Shown: positions 35,496 to 46,017, counted from the stretch's first letter. The stretch: 64,000 bases of DNA from Cubamyces lactineus (GCA_022376465.1 JACDTU010000005.1:1906308-1970307); one strand, 5' to 3'. Notes: generated by a model not told the origin, from the sequence alone. A program made the numbers and translations.

Positions 35496-38400
35496 ATGTG
35501 TTCTCGGCGCTGGAGTAGCCTTTCCACTTGATTTGGTAGCGGATTCCGCCTCGTGTGGTCTTGTGTCCGACGATCGCTTCGACCTCATATTCTTCTTCTC
35601 CGTCGATAAGGTCAGGTGGTGGCCTCGTGTAGTTCGGTCCGTGGGTGTCGTTTTCCTTGTATGGGGTGAGGAAGCATGCGTGGAACACGGGGTGTACCTT
35701 CCAGTGTTTCGGCAGCTCCAGCCGATAGGTCACGGGTCCAAGTACTTCGGTGATGACAAAGGGGCCTTCCCGTTTGGGTGCGAGTTTCCGGGATGCGTAA
35801 GCGAGCTTGAGGTTCTTCCCTTCGAGCCAGACCTTCTGTCCTTTCTTGAATTGGACGAACTTTCCCTTGAACCTGTCGCGTATGACGTGTCGGGCTAGCT
35901 CATGGGCTGCTAGGGCTTCGTCTCGGGCCTTCTGGAGGTTCACTAGCCGTTCTTGTACTGTCGGGGTGTTGGTCTTGGGGTATGCGATAGGAATCAGTGT
36001 TGGTTCGTACCCCATCATGAGGTAGAATGGTGATGCGTTCCGTGCTGAGTGGGTCCGTTGATTGTGTGCGACTTCTGCGTCGACAAGGTGTTCCGCCCAT
36101 TCGTCTGGTCGGCCTTCGCAGAATATCCTGAGGTAGACTTCCAGTTCTTGATTCACTCGTTCAGTTTGTCCGTCGGTCTGCGGGTGATATGCGGTGGACG
36201 GGGAAAGGGTGATGCCTAAGAGTCTTCCTAGTTCGCGAGTGACGTTGGATACGAATTGTGGCCCTCGGTCGGATATGATCTTGCTGGGTAGTCCAAAGCG
36301 TCGGTAGACATGCCGGTGGTAAAGCGCCGCTGTGCCGATTGCGTCGATCGTCTTCTTGCATGGTGCGAAAATCACCCCCTTCGTAAGGCCATGGTCGACC
36401 ACGACCAGAATACTATCGTAGCCGTGGGATTCGGGGAGATCGGTGATGAGATCCATCGTGACGTTCTGGAATGGCCGGGTAACATCGTCAGCGGGGATTG
36501 GTTGCGGGGGCGGGGTGGTCGGGTGTGTGTTTGGCTTGTTCTGCTGGCATGTGGCACAGCCTTCGACGTATCGGGATACCATGGCATACATGCCGGGCCA
36601 CCAGTATGACCGTCGTATCAGTTCTAGAGTCTTGAATTTCCCAGGGTGTCCGGCTGCCGGGGAGTCGTGGTGTTGACTGATCAGGTCTCGTCGCAGGGCT
36701 TCGTCGGCCGGTACGTAGCATCGGTTCTTGTAGAAGATTAAGCCATCTCGTTCTTGCCAATCGGTGAGTGCACTTCTGATCGGGGGTGGTCCGTCGTGTT
36801 GGATGGCAGCAAGTGCGTCGCAAAAGAGTTTGTCTTGCGTGGCCAAGTGTCGGAACCTCGGTGCCAGTTGGGTGTCCACTAGTCGTACGAAGAGGTTGTC
36901 AGGTAGCATGGTTCGTTCAGTATTGTCGTCTTCTGATCCTTGTCGGTGATCGGGTCTTCGGGATAGCGCATCCGATTGTACCATTGCCGTGCCGGGGGTA
37001 TGTACGAGTTGGATGTCGAACTGGGAGAGAAAGAGGGCCCATCGTGCTTGTCGTCTGTTCAGTTGTTGCGGGTTGCGCCAGTAGGTGAGGTTCTTGTGGT
37101 CGGATAGGATTGTAACCGGGTGCCCTGATCCTTCGAGGTAGTGTCGCCAGGCCTTCAGGGCTCGAATGATGCCAAGTAGTTCTCGGTCATAGATTTCGTA
37201 GTTCCGTTCCGCTTCGGTGAATCCTTCGGATAGATACGCGCACGGGTGCAGGTCGCCGTTGGCGTCTCGTTGTCGGAGTACTGCCCCTGTGGCCCATTGC
37301 GAGGCGTCGGATTCGACGACAAAAGGTTTGCTAATGTCGGGCATTTGCAGCACGGGGCCGTCGCGAATCGTTGCTTCAGCATGTCGAAGGCCTTCTGGCA
37401 TTCCGTTGTCCATTCCCATTTGGCGTCTTTCTTGGTGAGCGCGTTGAGCGGTCGCGCGATCTCCGAGAAGTGGTCGATGAATCGTCGGTAAAAGTTGCCG
37501 AATCCAAGGAATGATCGAACGTCCTTGACGGTTGTCGGCTCTGGCCAGTCGAGTATTCCCTTTATCTTGATAGGGTCCATGGAGATCCGGTTCTCGCTGA
37601 TGATCATTCCAAGATACTCCACTTCTGGTGCGTCGAATATGCACTTCTCTAGCTTGAGGTAGAGGTCGTGTTCTTTGAGTCGTTCCAGGACACGTAAGGT
37701 CCTTCTTCGGTGTTCGTCCAGGTCTGCCGAAAAGATCAGTATGTCGTCCATGTAAATCACTACCCATCCTTCGTCGATCATGTCTGCGAAGATCGCGTTC
37801 ATCATAGCTTGAAAAGCCGAGGGGGAGTTCCGCAGTCCAAAGAACATGACCATTGGTTCGTATAGCCCTTTGCTGGTTCGGAAGGCGGCCTTCCATTGAT
37901 CACCGTCCTTGATACGGACGTTGTTGTATCCCGATCGGAGGTCCAGTTTGGAGAAAACCTTCGCTCCGCGCAGCTTGTCGACCAATTCTGATATGAGCGG
38001 TAGTGGGTATTTGTTGGGGACGGTTCCTTCGTTGAGGTATCGATAATCTTGGCAGGGTCGTAGTGTTCCGTCTTTCTTGCCGACGAAGAAGAATGGGGAT
38101 GCCATCGGCGAGTTCGAGGGTCGGATGTAGCCTTTTCGTAGGTTCTCCCGGATGAATTCTTCCTCGGCTTCGAGTTCCTTGGGCGTGAGTTGATATCGCT
38201 TGAAGTCCTTCGGGGTAAAGCCTTCCTTGAGTTCAATGGCCAGGTCCCAGGGTCGTGACGGTGGGAATCGTTCGGACGCCTTCTTTTCAAAGATGGCGGC
38301 ATATCCTCGGTACGGTTCGGGGAGCATCTCTTCGAAAGTCTTCTTCTCTTCCTGTGCTTGGTGCTGTTGTGCGAGTGCCATTGCGGGGTTGACCTTTGCT

Positions 38401-39265
38401 CGGATCCAGACGTTGGCTGCAATTGCAAATCGAAGTCCTTGTGGGGCTCGTCGGATTCTTCCGATGGTGGGTCCAGGTCCAATCTTCGTGGGTTCGTAGT
38501 CGTGTTCCGTGGTGAGGGGGGATCCGGGTTGAGGCATATCTCCGTGCCATTCTGTCGCGTGCGGTGTTATCATGGCTTCGTGTTCTCCGCGAAGATAAGC
38601 TATCAGCAGATCTTGGTCGTTGGGTTCTTCTTCCGGGTGCACGTCGGAGAGGGTAACTCGTTCGATGTTCTCGTAGATTGGTTCTTGGGTCGATGCTTCC
38701 TCGGTCGCGTCTTCGTCTTCTTCATCTGTTTCTTCGTCCAGTTCTTCTTCGACTGGCTTGGGTCTTCCGGTGAAGGGGTCTTGATCTGGGAACCACATTG
38801 CACGCAGATGTTCCACAATTGTTCGGTTCACCCGGGCGGGGTCGATATTGAGGGTCCCTTTCGTGAAGTCGATGTTGGCATTGACGCGCTGCAGCCATGG
38901 CAGGCCCAGGATGATTGGTTCCTTTCCTAGCGACGTAATCAGGAACCGCACAATGTGTCGGTGGCGCCCAGCTTCAATTTCAAGGACTGCGCATTTCTTG
39001 ATATCGCCTGCTTCATTCCTGGTTCCGTCAGCGTTGTATACTCGGATCGGGGCTTTCAGCGATTCGAGCGGGAAGTTGTGCTCTTTCGCAAACCTGTGGT
39101 CCATGAATACTTCTCCCGCTCCCGTGTCGATGAGGGCTTTCGTTTCGACGCTTAGGTCCGCGTGGATAGATAACGGAATTCTCATAGACTGTCGAGAAGT
39201 CTGCGCTACTATTACACGGCGGACCTTAGTACGCGGTCGTGACGTCGAGACACGCCAGTTCTTCA
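35496..39265 (-). pseudogene. Element 1 pol, main part (1-nt deletion; 3' end split by element 2)
   Basis: Pol polyprotein in the -1 frame relative to gag. Protease ALIDTGAGEVFMDH; RT with YPLPLISELVDKL, KLDLRSGYNNVRI and [12 protein letters not shown]; RNase [14 protein letters not shown] and [15 protein letters not shown]; integrase [60 protein letters not shown]; start of chromodomain YEVEAIVGH...[14 protein letters not shown]. At 37354-37357 (GGGG on the plus strand, CCCC in sense), between RFATAP and VLQMPD, one base is missing, so the RT/RNase H junction changes frame. The 3' end is cut by element 2 at the chromodomain Trp and continues at 26171. Confidence 0.9.
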
Positions 39266-39272
39266 AAAACCC
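39234..39272 (-). promoter_or_regulatory. Element 1 -1 ribosomal frameshift cassette
   Basis: Slippery heptamer GGGTTTT (39272-39266) read as G GGT TTT, then gag stop TGA (39265-39263). After an 8-nt spacer a stem forms: TGGCGTG (39257-39251) pairs with CACG-A-CCG (39241-39234) with a bulged A at 39237 and a 9-nt loop TCTCGACGT. The loop core CTCGACG and the bulged A are shared with element 2. Confidence 0.78.
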
Positions 39273-40264
39273 TCGTTGGAGAAGCTTGCGAGGATTTCCT
39301 TCGCGTCTTGGTCTTCTTCTAGCCCCTTCAGAGCGGTACGGATCCTTGCTGCGATAAGCTGCTTCTTGTCAGCCGCTTGGCCGTCGATGGATTTGATGTC
39401 TTCATCATCGTCGCTCTCGTCTTCTTCGACCTCGGTGATGCGGGCCTTGGCGGCAGGCTTCGTCTTCTTACGGTCGTTGGTTCTTCTGTTGGGGCACTGC
39501 CGCGCTAGATGCCCTATCTGGTGGCAATTGAAGCATCGTCCTTCTCGGTAGTGCTTCTCACGTTCTTCGGTCGTCATCTTGTCGACATCCATGGCGTCAG
39601 GGTCGCGTTCTTGCGGTCGGGGTCTGTACGGCTTGTACGTAGGTCGGAAGGTCGAGGTCTTCCCGTCGTATGCTCTTCCCAGGTGATACTGCTGTTCGAG
39701 AGTGGAGGCTCGGAGGTAGAGTTCGCTGGCATCCTTCGGTAGGGGGTACATCCCGAAGATCTTCTCTCGAAGGGGACGGTTGAGTCCAGCATAGAAGAAG
39801 TCGGCAATGACTTCGAACTCTGTGATTCCGCATCGCGAGATGATCGACTTGAACTCGGCAATGTAGTCTTCGACTTTCTTGCTTCCTTGCTTCAGGTTTC
39901 GCAGCAGCACACGGGCACTGGCCTTCTGGTCGATGTCGTCGAATGCTTCCAGTAGTTGCTTCTTGAAGTCGTCCCATGTTCCGTAGTTGGGTTCGATACG
40001 TTCTTCGCCTGGTCTTCGGTTCTTGTTCTGGTCGGCTGCCTGCCGTTCTACGTCTTCAATGAAGGTGCGGGCCCAGGTTCCGGCGGTGCCCCCGTTCATC
40101 AGCATAAGGCAGAAGACGATCTTCATTTCGTCGGTGGCGTAGGTCTTCTTGTTCATCGTGAGGTAGAGGGAGCATTTCTGCAACCACTCCACTACTTCGC
40201 CCCGCTTCCCTGAGAACTCTGGGGGCATCTTGAGCTTGATCTCGTTCGTCTTTTCTTCAGCCAT
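39263..40264 (-). CDS. Element 1 Gag
   Basis: Gag of 333 residues from the ATG at 40264 (MAEEKTNEIKLKMPPEFSGK). Capsid-like region includes KMPPEFSGKRGEVVEWLQKC, GTWDDFKKQLLEAFDDIDQK, KVEDYIAEFKSIISRCG and FYAGLNRPLREKIFGMYPLP. The nucleocapsid knuckle is CFNCHQIGHLARQC, followed by an acidic tail ending SNEGF at the frameshift site. The reading frame is open 176 codons further upstream to 40792 without any ATG, encoding an ordered-looking stretch (LVYYEGQQVFWKNKSWHFTE), so the true N-terminus may arise from a near-cognate codon; the ACG at 40708-40706 has A at -3 and G at +4. Gag itself appears unbroken. Confidence 0.88.
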   Translation of the reverse strand: MAEEKTNEIKLKMPPEFSGKRGEVVEWLQKCSLYLTMNKKTYATDEMKIVFCLMLMNGGTAGTWARTFIEDVERQAADQNKNRRPGEERIEPNYGTWDDFKKQLLEAFDDIDQKASARVLLRNLKQGSKKVEDYIAEFKSIISRCGITEFEVIADFFYAGLNRPLREKIFGMYPLPKDASELYLRASTLEQQYHLGRAYDGKTSTFRPTYKPYRPRPQERDPDAMDVDKMTTEEREKHYREGRCFNCHQIGHLARQCPNRRTNDRKKTKPAAKARITEVEEDESDDDEDIKSIDGQAADKKQLIAARIRTALKGLEEDQDAKEILASFSNEGF

Positions 40265-40792
40265 CGTGGCTTCGGTTCGGCCTTCGGGTTCGTTTGCAGT
40301 TCGGTTCGATTCTTCTTGAGGGGTCTTCCCTACGGGTTCTGGTGCGGCTTCGCCTCCCTCCGGGTCGTGGTCGTCGTTCGAAGTTCTTGTAGCGTTCTCG
40401 CTTTCTGGTTCACTCTCCTCGAGTATCTCCGCCTGAGCTGGTCTGGGAGTAGTGAAGTCTACCGGGGAAGGTTGTTCTGGTTCTGTTCTCGGTTCCGGGG
40501 TGGCCGCTGGTTCCTCCGGAAGTTCGTCTCCAAGTGATATTTCGTGGTAGCGTCTTCGGTAGTCGGGGTCGATGTCAAGGCAGTTCCGCCAGGTGAGAGG
40601 GGCTTCGGTGAAGTGCCAGGACTTGTTCTTCCAGAAGACTTGTTGCCCTTCGTAGTAGACTAGCTTGGCTTCCTTGTCAACCGCAAATTCTTTCGGTATC
40701 GACGCCGTATTGTTCGGTTCGGGGCCGCTCTGTCTTGAGCGGGTGTCGTGTGTCGAGATCTGGGTAGATCGACGGGTTCCGGTGAGCTCGAC
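40265..40792 (-). other. Element 1 ATG-free leader, open in the gag frame
   Basis: 528 nt between the primer-binding site and the gag ATG with no ATG in any frame of the sense strand and no stop in the gag frame. Predicted peptide includes KNKSWHFTEAPLTWRNCLDI and PDYRRRYHEISLGDELPEEP, then an acidic Pro/Glu-rich linker. Likely an N-terminal extension of Gag with non-AUG start. Confidence 0.6.
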
Positions 40793-40794
40793 CT
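40785..40794 (-). promoter_or_regulatory. Element 1 self-priming primer-binding site
   Basis: AGGTCGAGCT (sense), 2 nt inside the 5' LTR end, is the reverse complement of AGCTCGACCT at 40917-40908 in the LTR, which lies 33 nt downstream of the TATTTAAG box (40950-40943). Confidence 0.72.
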
Positions 40795-40796
40795 AA

Positions 40797-41212
40797 TGTT
40801 ACGACGAGCCTAGATCGGTCACAGCAAGCGACGTCCTAGGGATCGGACCAGAGGTCTCCAGTAGTTCGAGTCGAGTAGAGGTTCAGAGGAATAGGCAATG
40901 GATAACCAGGTCGAGCTGAGGATCCCGAGTGGATCCTCTGGTCTTAAATACAGGAAGAGAGACATGGACACGTCAGCGCCACGTAGGCGCCACGTACCGT
41001 GAGAGTCCAGTATAACTACGTAGAGTCAGGGCTGGGAGTACAGATGATGTGGCGATGACGTGGCGGAAGGTGATAGGGTAGTAATACAACAGCCGTGTGA
41101 ACCGGCGGGAAAGGGTGACGTGGCATGGGAAAGGATGACGTGGCATAACGGAGGCACGAGGGAGAGAGAGGAAAGGAAACTGGGTGACCGTGACACAGTG
41201 AGCGTCGTAACA
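40797..41212 (-). repeat. Element 1 5' LTR
   Basis: 416 bp reading identical to 24230-24645; contains TATTTAAG (40950-40943 in sense). Flanked outside by the TSD ACTTG at 41213-41217. Confidence 0.95.
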
Positions 41213-43372
41213 ACTTGATTCGCCTTTACTGCAGCCTTCAAGGACCTGTCGGGGCGCATTCAAAACGCTCTAATGGTACAGACATGACTTGATTTTTTTC
41301 ATCCACTCCCATATCATCAGTAGGCCCTCTACTGATGTTGCCAGCGATTCACCAGCGCCGGCCCGCCGCTCGCAACCTACCCTGGACAACGGTACTCCAT
41401 GGCTATCACATTTTGATATTCCGTGGAAGTGCTGCGACAGACTAGGATACAGTGTCACCCGACACGATGAAGAATGGTGGAAGGCAAAATCGGAATAGCT
41501 TCGTCCAAGTCAGTTTCGACGCAAACGATCGTGGCGGCGGAGAAGAGTCACGAAGGCTCAGAGACTTGTTGCAGCTTTGCATCACGACGAAGGAGACTTC
41601 TGCTTAGAACAATTGAACAGTTGAGTCACATATCCGCGCTCCTAAAGAGCTAGTACTTGCCCCGCCGAAGCTCCGTGACAAGGTTATGTGAGGTGAACCA
41701 CACCTCTAATCCCCCGACCTGACTCGCAACTCAGCTTCAGAGATGATTATAAGGCCCTCTTGGGGCTCAAAACACGAGAAAATGGTGGTTCATGAACCTA
41801 GTTTATACAGGCTGGGCTGGCTGGCAACGCTCCGTGCAGTTTGTGCATTTTGCGTTGCACGCGTGTAGAAAGCGCCCGCCCATTGATTTCGGCAACAGCT
41901 GTATGTGCGATGTCACTCGGGTCGGGAATGTTGCAGTATGGTGGGGGTTGTTAGCTCACAATCTTCCCTTTATACAGCGGTTGCCACTGGCATGTAGCTG
42001 CATGTTTGTCCTGCGAGTAGGGCTGATGCCGACCAGTCATAGATACGGACCGATCCACCGTTGCTTCAGCGTAGACATATGCGGAAGGTGGCTGGTCCAT
42101 TATGAACCGGATCCGCAATATAGTTCAGGGGTCAGAAGGAGTTGTGAAGGGCTCCGTTTGACCAGTCTGGTGGACCACATGTATCGGATGCATTCTTGAC
42201 TGTCAACTCAGGCCCGGTCGAAGCACCTGTCACAGCCTTCCAGTGGGTCAGCACGGAGCTGGCTGGACTCGCCCCAGATGCCGGTTAGAACTTTAAACCT
42301 ATGAAATTGCGGTCGCGCCTGGGCCCCACGCCAACCTCATCGTAGTGTGTGGTGCAGAACGAGACTGTCGATTGTGCCTCTGAGGTGACTAGAAGCAGGG
42401 GTAGTGTATACCACCCCGCAACCGCCACGGGTATTGGCAAGTCCTTTCAAACTAGCAATGCTCAGTAGCGAACCAATCGGCTTGTCGCATCACTCACCGA
42501 AAGCGCCTTCTTCCTTGCATACGTCAAGCCAAGCGTATGTACGGAGGTTTTGTGTAAGCAATAGTGATGACCCTTATACATCTTCGAGCACCAGTAGATG
42601 TTCGCTTGTGCGGAGAAAGACTCGCATTCATGTTGCATGATTAAGATGCATTCGCAACCCGCGACCATCACTATTCGAAGAGTCAAACAATATTTATCGC
42701 AAGTTGATACACCACCAACTTACCGGAGAGCGTAAATGCATCGAAAGTGCCTCGGGTTAAGAGCAATCCAGTCGCAAGTGTTCTGTGAGATACAAGGAAG
42801 TTGTGATGAGATGACGCTCAAACTCAGTTCCAAAGTGAGGCTTCGTTAGAGGGATCTGGGAGACTCGAGGGTCGTTGCGCGTTGGACGGCATCTTCCCTG
42901 CATAGAGCCTTCTCCGCCACAATCCGCTCTCCGTCACTTTGCATAGATTATCTTCGTGTGAGAAGCAGACAAAGCCGAGGTACTACTGTGAGCACGGCTG
43001 AGCTCGGTCGCGACGGAATGTGGCCGAAACACCACATCGATGTGAGAATGGCAAGTCTCATACATAGTTTTACCATTACTCACCTTCGGCAGTGTGTTTC
43101 GGAGCACCATGCGTGGAGGCTCGAACACCGGGTATTCACACCCGCTGCGGGACGATCAAGTTACTGCAATGGATACATCTGGTCTACGTACATGTACAAT
43201 CGTGAAGAAATGCAAGTATGCGTCATGGGTGGGTTTACAGTCAGCCTATACGGACATCCCAGTCGTCATCATAGCGGGCAAGGTTCGTGAAGCACCTCGG
43301 AAACCTGCCTACGCCTAAACAATGAAATCACAAGGAGAGCGGGCCAAGGGCACGGTGAGTATACCGAACGAG
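41213..43372. other. Long intergenic region, mostly without recognisable genes
   Basis: Right flank of the retrotransposon complex. The only structured item seen is the 72-bp repeat at 41832-41903. Several short open frames occur, but none has a recognisable domain, consistent splice pattern or compositional bias, so I do not call a gene. It may be a decayed duplicate of the small-gene locus at 23212-23889. Confidence 0.5.
41832..41903 (+). repeat. 72-bp inverted repeat, orphan copy
   Basis: Matches the reverse complement of 23818-23889 with one mismatch. The similarity ends abruptly where the ATG of the small gene would follow, so only leader sequence is present. Confidence 0.8.
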
Positions 43373-45548
43373 TTACGCGTTCGAACCTCCTCTACCGGGC
43401 GCGGAACCGCCTGTGCCTCCGGCACTCGTCTGGGAGACGGCAGTACGAGGCGCAAACGGTGTCGACCCCGGGTTCAGCTCCGACTTCGCCGCCGCCTGGC
43501 TTCCCTGTGCACTGTGTGACTGCGAAGGGGCACGGCTCCGACTCCTTCCGGGCTCGAACGGGGGCGCGCGGCTCGACAGGCCCGCCTGCGCACCCGCAGC
43601 GGTGGCGGTGATAGGTGTTGACGACGCCGAAGACGATCCGGAGCCCGAGCTGCCTGCGCCACCTGGGGGGTGGAACGCACCGCGATGCGGATGAGGGTGT
43701 TGGTTGTGATTGTGGTTGTGGTGCTGGTGTTGTGCATGGTTGTGCTTGCGGTGCGCGTGTCCGTGCGGTGGGAGGTGGATAACGCCGGGGACTGCGCTTG
43801 CCACAGGAGCGGCGTTCGGGGCGGCCCCCATTGGGAACGACGCCCGCCCTCCCGTGCGTCCAGGCTCGGGATGAGCGACGCCACGGGGTGGAAACGACGG
43901 GCGAGGGTGGTGGTGATTGGCATGAGGTTGATTGTGAGGATGAGAGTGTCGTTTGCGTGGGTGTACTGGATGAGGGTGTGGGTGGAAGTTGTTCGCGTGA
44001 GGATGGGCACCGTGTCGTCCGACATTTGGTAGATGAGAGCGTTCTCCATCAGGAGAGCTGTCGTCTTTTGACCGCCCTTCCGATGCGCCTCTGCTGCCAT
44101 CTTCGGACTCCGCAGCGGCTTCACCCTCGTACCCGTACGGATCCCGCTCGATGCGCTCGCGCTCCTCCTCCAGCTTGCGCAACTTATCCTCAAGCTCTGC
44201 AAGCACGCCGCCTTCGCCCTCCAACTTGTCCCGCTTCCCACCGAGCTTTTCCAGTCTGCTTACGAGGGTAGCGAGTTCCGCCTGCATGGCTTCGGTACGA
44301 GCCTTCTCACGCTGCTCCGCCTCTAGCCGTCTTGCGCGTACACGTTTCGCCTCCTCGTTCACCTGTGCCCACTCCTTCTCCACTGCTGCCTTTTGTTCTT
44401 CGAGCACAGGCAGTGCAGCTTCGAGATCGCGCACAAGCGCTTCGATGTCTTGTACAGCTGCGAGAGTTTGCTTCACGGCTTCCTGTAGTGCAAGAATCTT
44501 CTGACGTGCACGGCCCTCGCCGGCGGCATACCGCTCGGATGATCGCTTGAGGGCGTCGATCTCTGAGCGTAAGGCAGCATCCGCCTTCTGGGCGTCTTTC
44601 CGTGCGCTTTTGAGCTCGGTAGTGAGTCGAGATTGTTGGTCGTTCAGATCTTCAAGCTTCTGTGTTAGCTCTGATCGGCGGTCTTCAAGAGTCAGTTGTA
44701 CGGGCGGCGGCCCGTTAGAATGTGAATGAGTGTTGGAGAGGGGTATGGGGGTTGAGGACATGGATGCTTCAGGAGAGAGTACTGCGGCCTCGTCAGAGGC
44801 TGCATCCGGTAGCACTAGTGCATCGGAGCGCGCCTCGGTATCTAGATCAAGAAGGGAAGCCATTCAGCGCCAAGAAAGACAAACGCTGCAACCAGGTGAT
44901 CCGGGATCGATATGTGTCTCCGCATCTATCGGGGAACGGCTATGGAGAAGGACAACTGAGGCGGACTGGAGGTAGTATGTCGAAGAAGCGTCGAGATGAT
45001 CGGCAGCGTCGCCGTTAACATATGCCCAGGGAGTTCACTGCATGGACAGCACAGGGCCCATGAATTCGATGCCAGACCACCTGGCCGCACACTACAAGAT
45101 AGGAAGACGTACCGGTAGTAATCTGTCCTCTGACGCTCGTCTGCCCCGCCTGCGGAGACAGACCGAGCTCGATGTCATACTGTCGTGCTGGCATCAACCC
45201 ATAGAGAATGATGATCCCCTCGTCGAAGACCTCGTCCATCTTGAGGAAGACGCGCTGCCAGGGAGTGCCGTTGACCTTGACAGACAGCCCCTTAGCGAGA
45301 ATGTCGGCGACGACCTGTGTCGAGACGGTAGTATCTGTGGTACTAGCACTGTCTCGACTCTGATCTTCATCGTCCTCTGACGAGAGGGCGAGCTCGGCGA
45401 CAGAGGGCTCTGGGTTTGCAGTGTCTGTGGCGGAGTAGGGACAAGAGAGGATGAAGGTGACAGAGACCGAGGTGATCTCGCGGACGGCAAGAGAGAGAGT
45501 TGGGTGCCAGGGTCGGACAGAATGCCACTCTGTGAACTGTTCATCCAT
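43373..45548 (-). CDS. Coiled-coil protein with His-rich region (unknown function)
   Basis: Two exons. Exon 1 (45548-45113) starts MDEQFTEWHSVRPWHPTLSL and encodes an ordered domain with VKVNGTPWQRVFLKMDEVFD and IILYGLMPARQYDIELGL. Splicing from gtacgt (45112) to ctag (44842) joins QITT to DTEARSD in frame; the intron is 271 nt, long for this genome, and the small exon-2 start ATG at 44863 is an alternative first codon. Exon 2 has a long coiled coil (LEDRRSELTQKLEDLNDQQS to ELEDKLRKLEEERERIERDP), then a His-rich region with many HPHP and HNH repeats, and a Ser/Ala/Gly-rich tail to TAA at 43373-43375. The domain order resembles an agaricomycete-wide hypothetical family; function unknown. An in-frame start six codons upstream is possible. 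Confidence 0.72.
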
Positions 45549-46017
45549 TTTTGAACGGTTGTACATCTCTCACAGACCGCTCGAACCAGAGGCTTATGGA
45601 TAAACATAGTTAGCAAAGCCCTCGGAGCGTGCGAGAGCGGGAGTACAAACCTTCTTCTGCGCGATTATGACAGATTCCGCAGCAGACTATCAGTATGTCG
45701 TCTTCATGCGCAACACAGAAGCAAAACCAAGCAGAACACGGCGTACGAAGGAAAGCAGAGACAAGAGATGGTGGTAGGAGTGCAGAAGACTCGCGCTCAG
45801 CCTTCAGCCACACTCGTGCCCCAGCAGCTCGGACCGATAATATTTTACAAATTATTTTAGCTGGCACATGAATTCTCCAGATAACTACTACGAGTAGTAT
45901 GACGTCATATCAAGCGACTTCAGCCACTGCTCGACGCGATAGACGACTAGTTTCTTCAGGATTGCTCGCATCGCCGACCTTCTTTGGTCTGTGCTTTACA
46001 TCTTGAGAACATACACG
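45549..46017. other. Divergent intergenic region
   Basis: Between the start codons of the coiled-coil protein (-) and the DJ-1 gene (+); holds both promoters. No other gene seen. Confidence 0.5.

Larger units (their letters stand above)
24230..41212 (-). mobile_element. Element 1: Ty3/Gypsy chromovirus, nested host of element 2
   Basis: Minus-strand LTR retrotransposon bounded by two 416-bp LTRs that read identically, with TSD ACTTG at 24225-24229 and 41213-41217. Without the inserted element 2 and its duplicated 5 bp it is about 7.65 kb. Order in its sense direction: 5' LTR, primer-binding site, ATG-free leader open into gag, gag, -1 frameshift site, pol (protease, RT, RNase H, integrase, chromodomain), then three small ORFs (a, b, c), polypurine tract and 3' LTR. 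LTR identity implies recent insertion, but pol carries a single-base deletion and the chromodomain is split by element 2, so this copy cannot make a full Pol. Confidence 0.95.

Noticed and set aside
37155..37896. Programmed frameshift in element 1 between RT and RNase H
   Set aside because: The missing base sits in a C run, no slippery heptamer fits, and chromoviruses have one continuous pol; a deletion is simpler.
38358..38930. Plus-strand open frame inside element 1 pol
   Set aside because: Antisense shadow of the protease/RT region; no recognisable domain.
24230..41212. A single 17-kb element or an ordinary inverted-repeat transposon
   Set aside because: Three distinct target duplications and two different LTR families show nested insertions instead.
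42404..43318. Several open frames of 60-110 codons right of the transposon nest
   Set aside because: Overlapping frames on both strands without domain or splice support.
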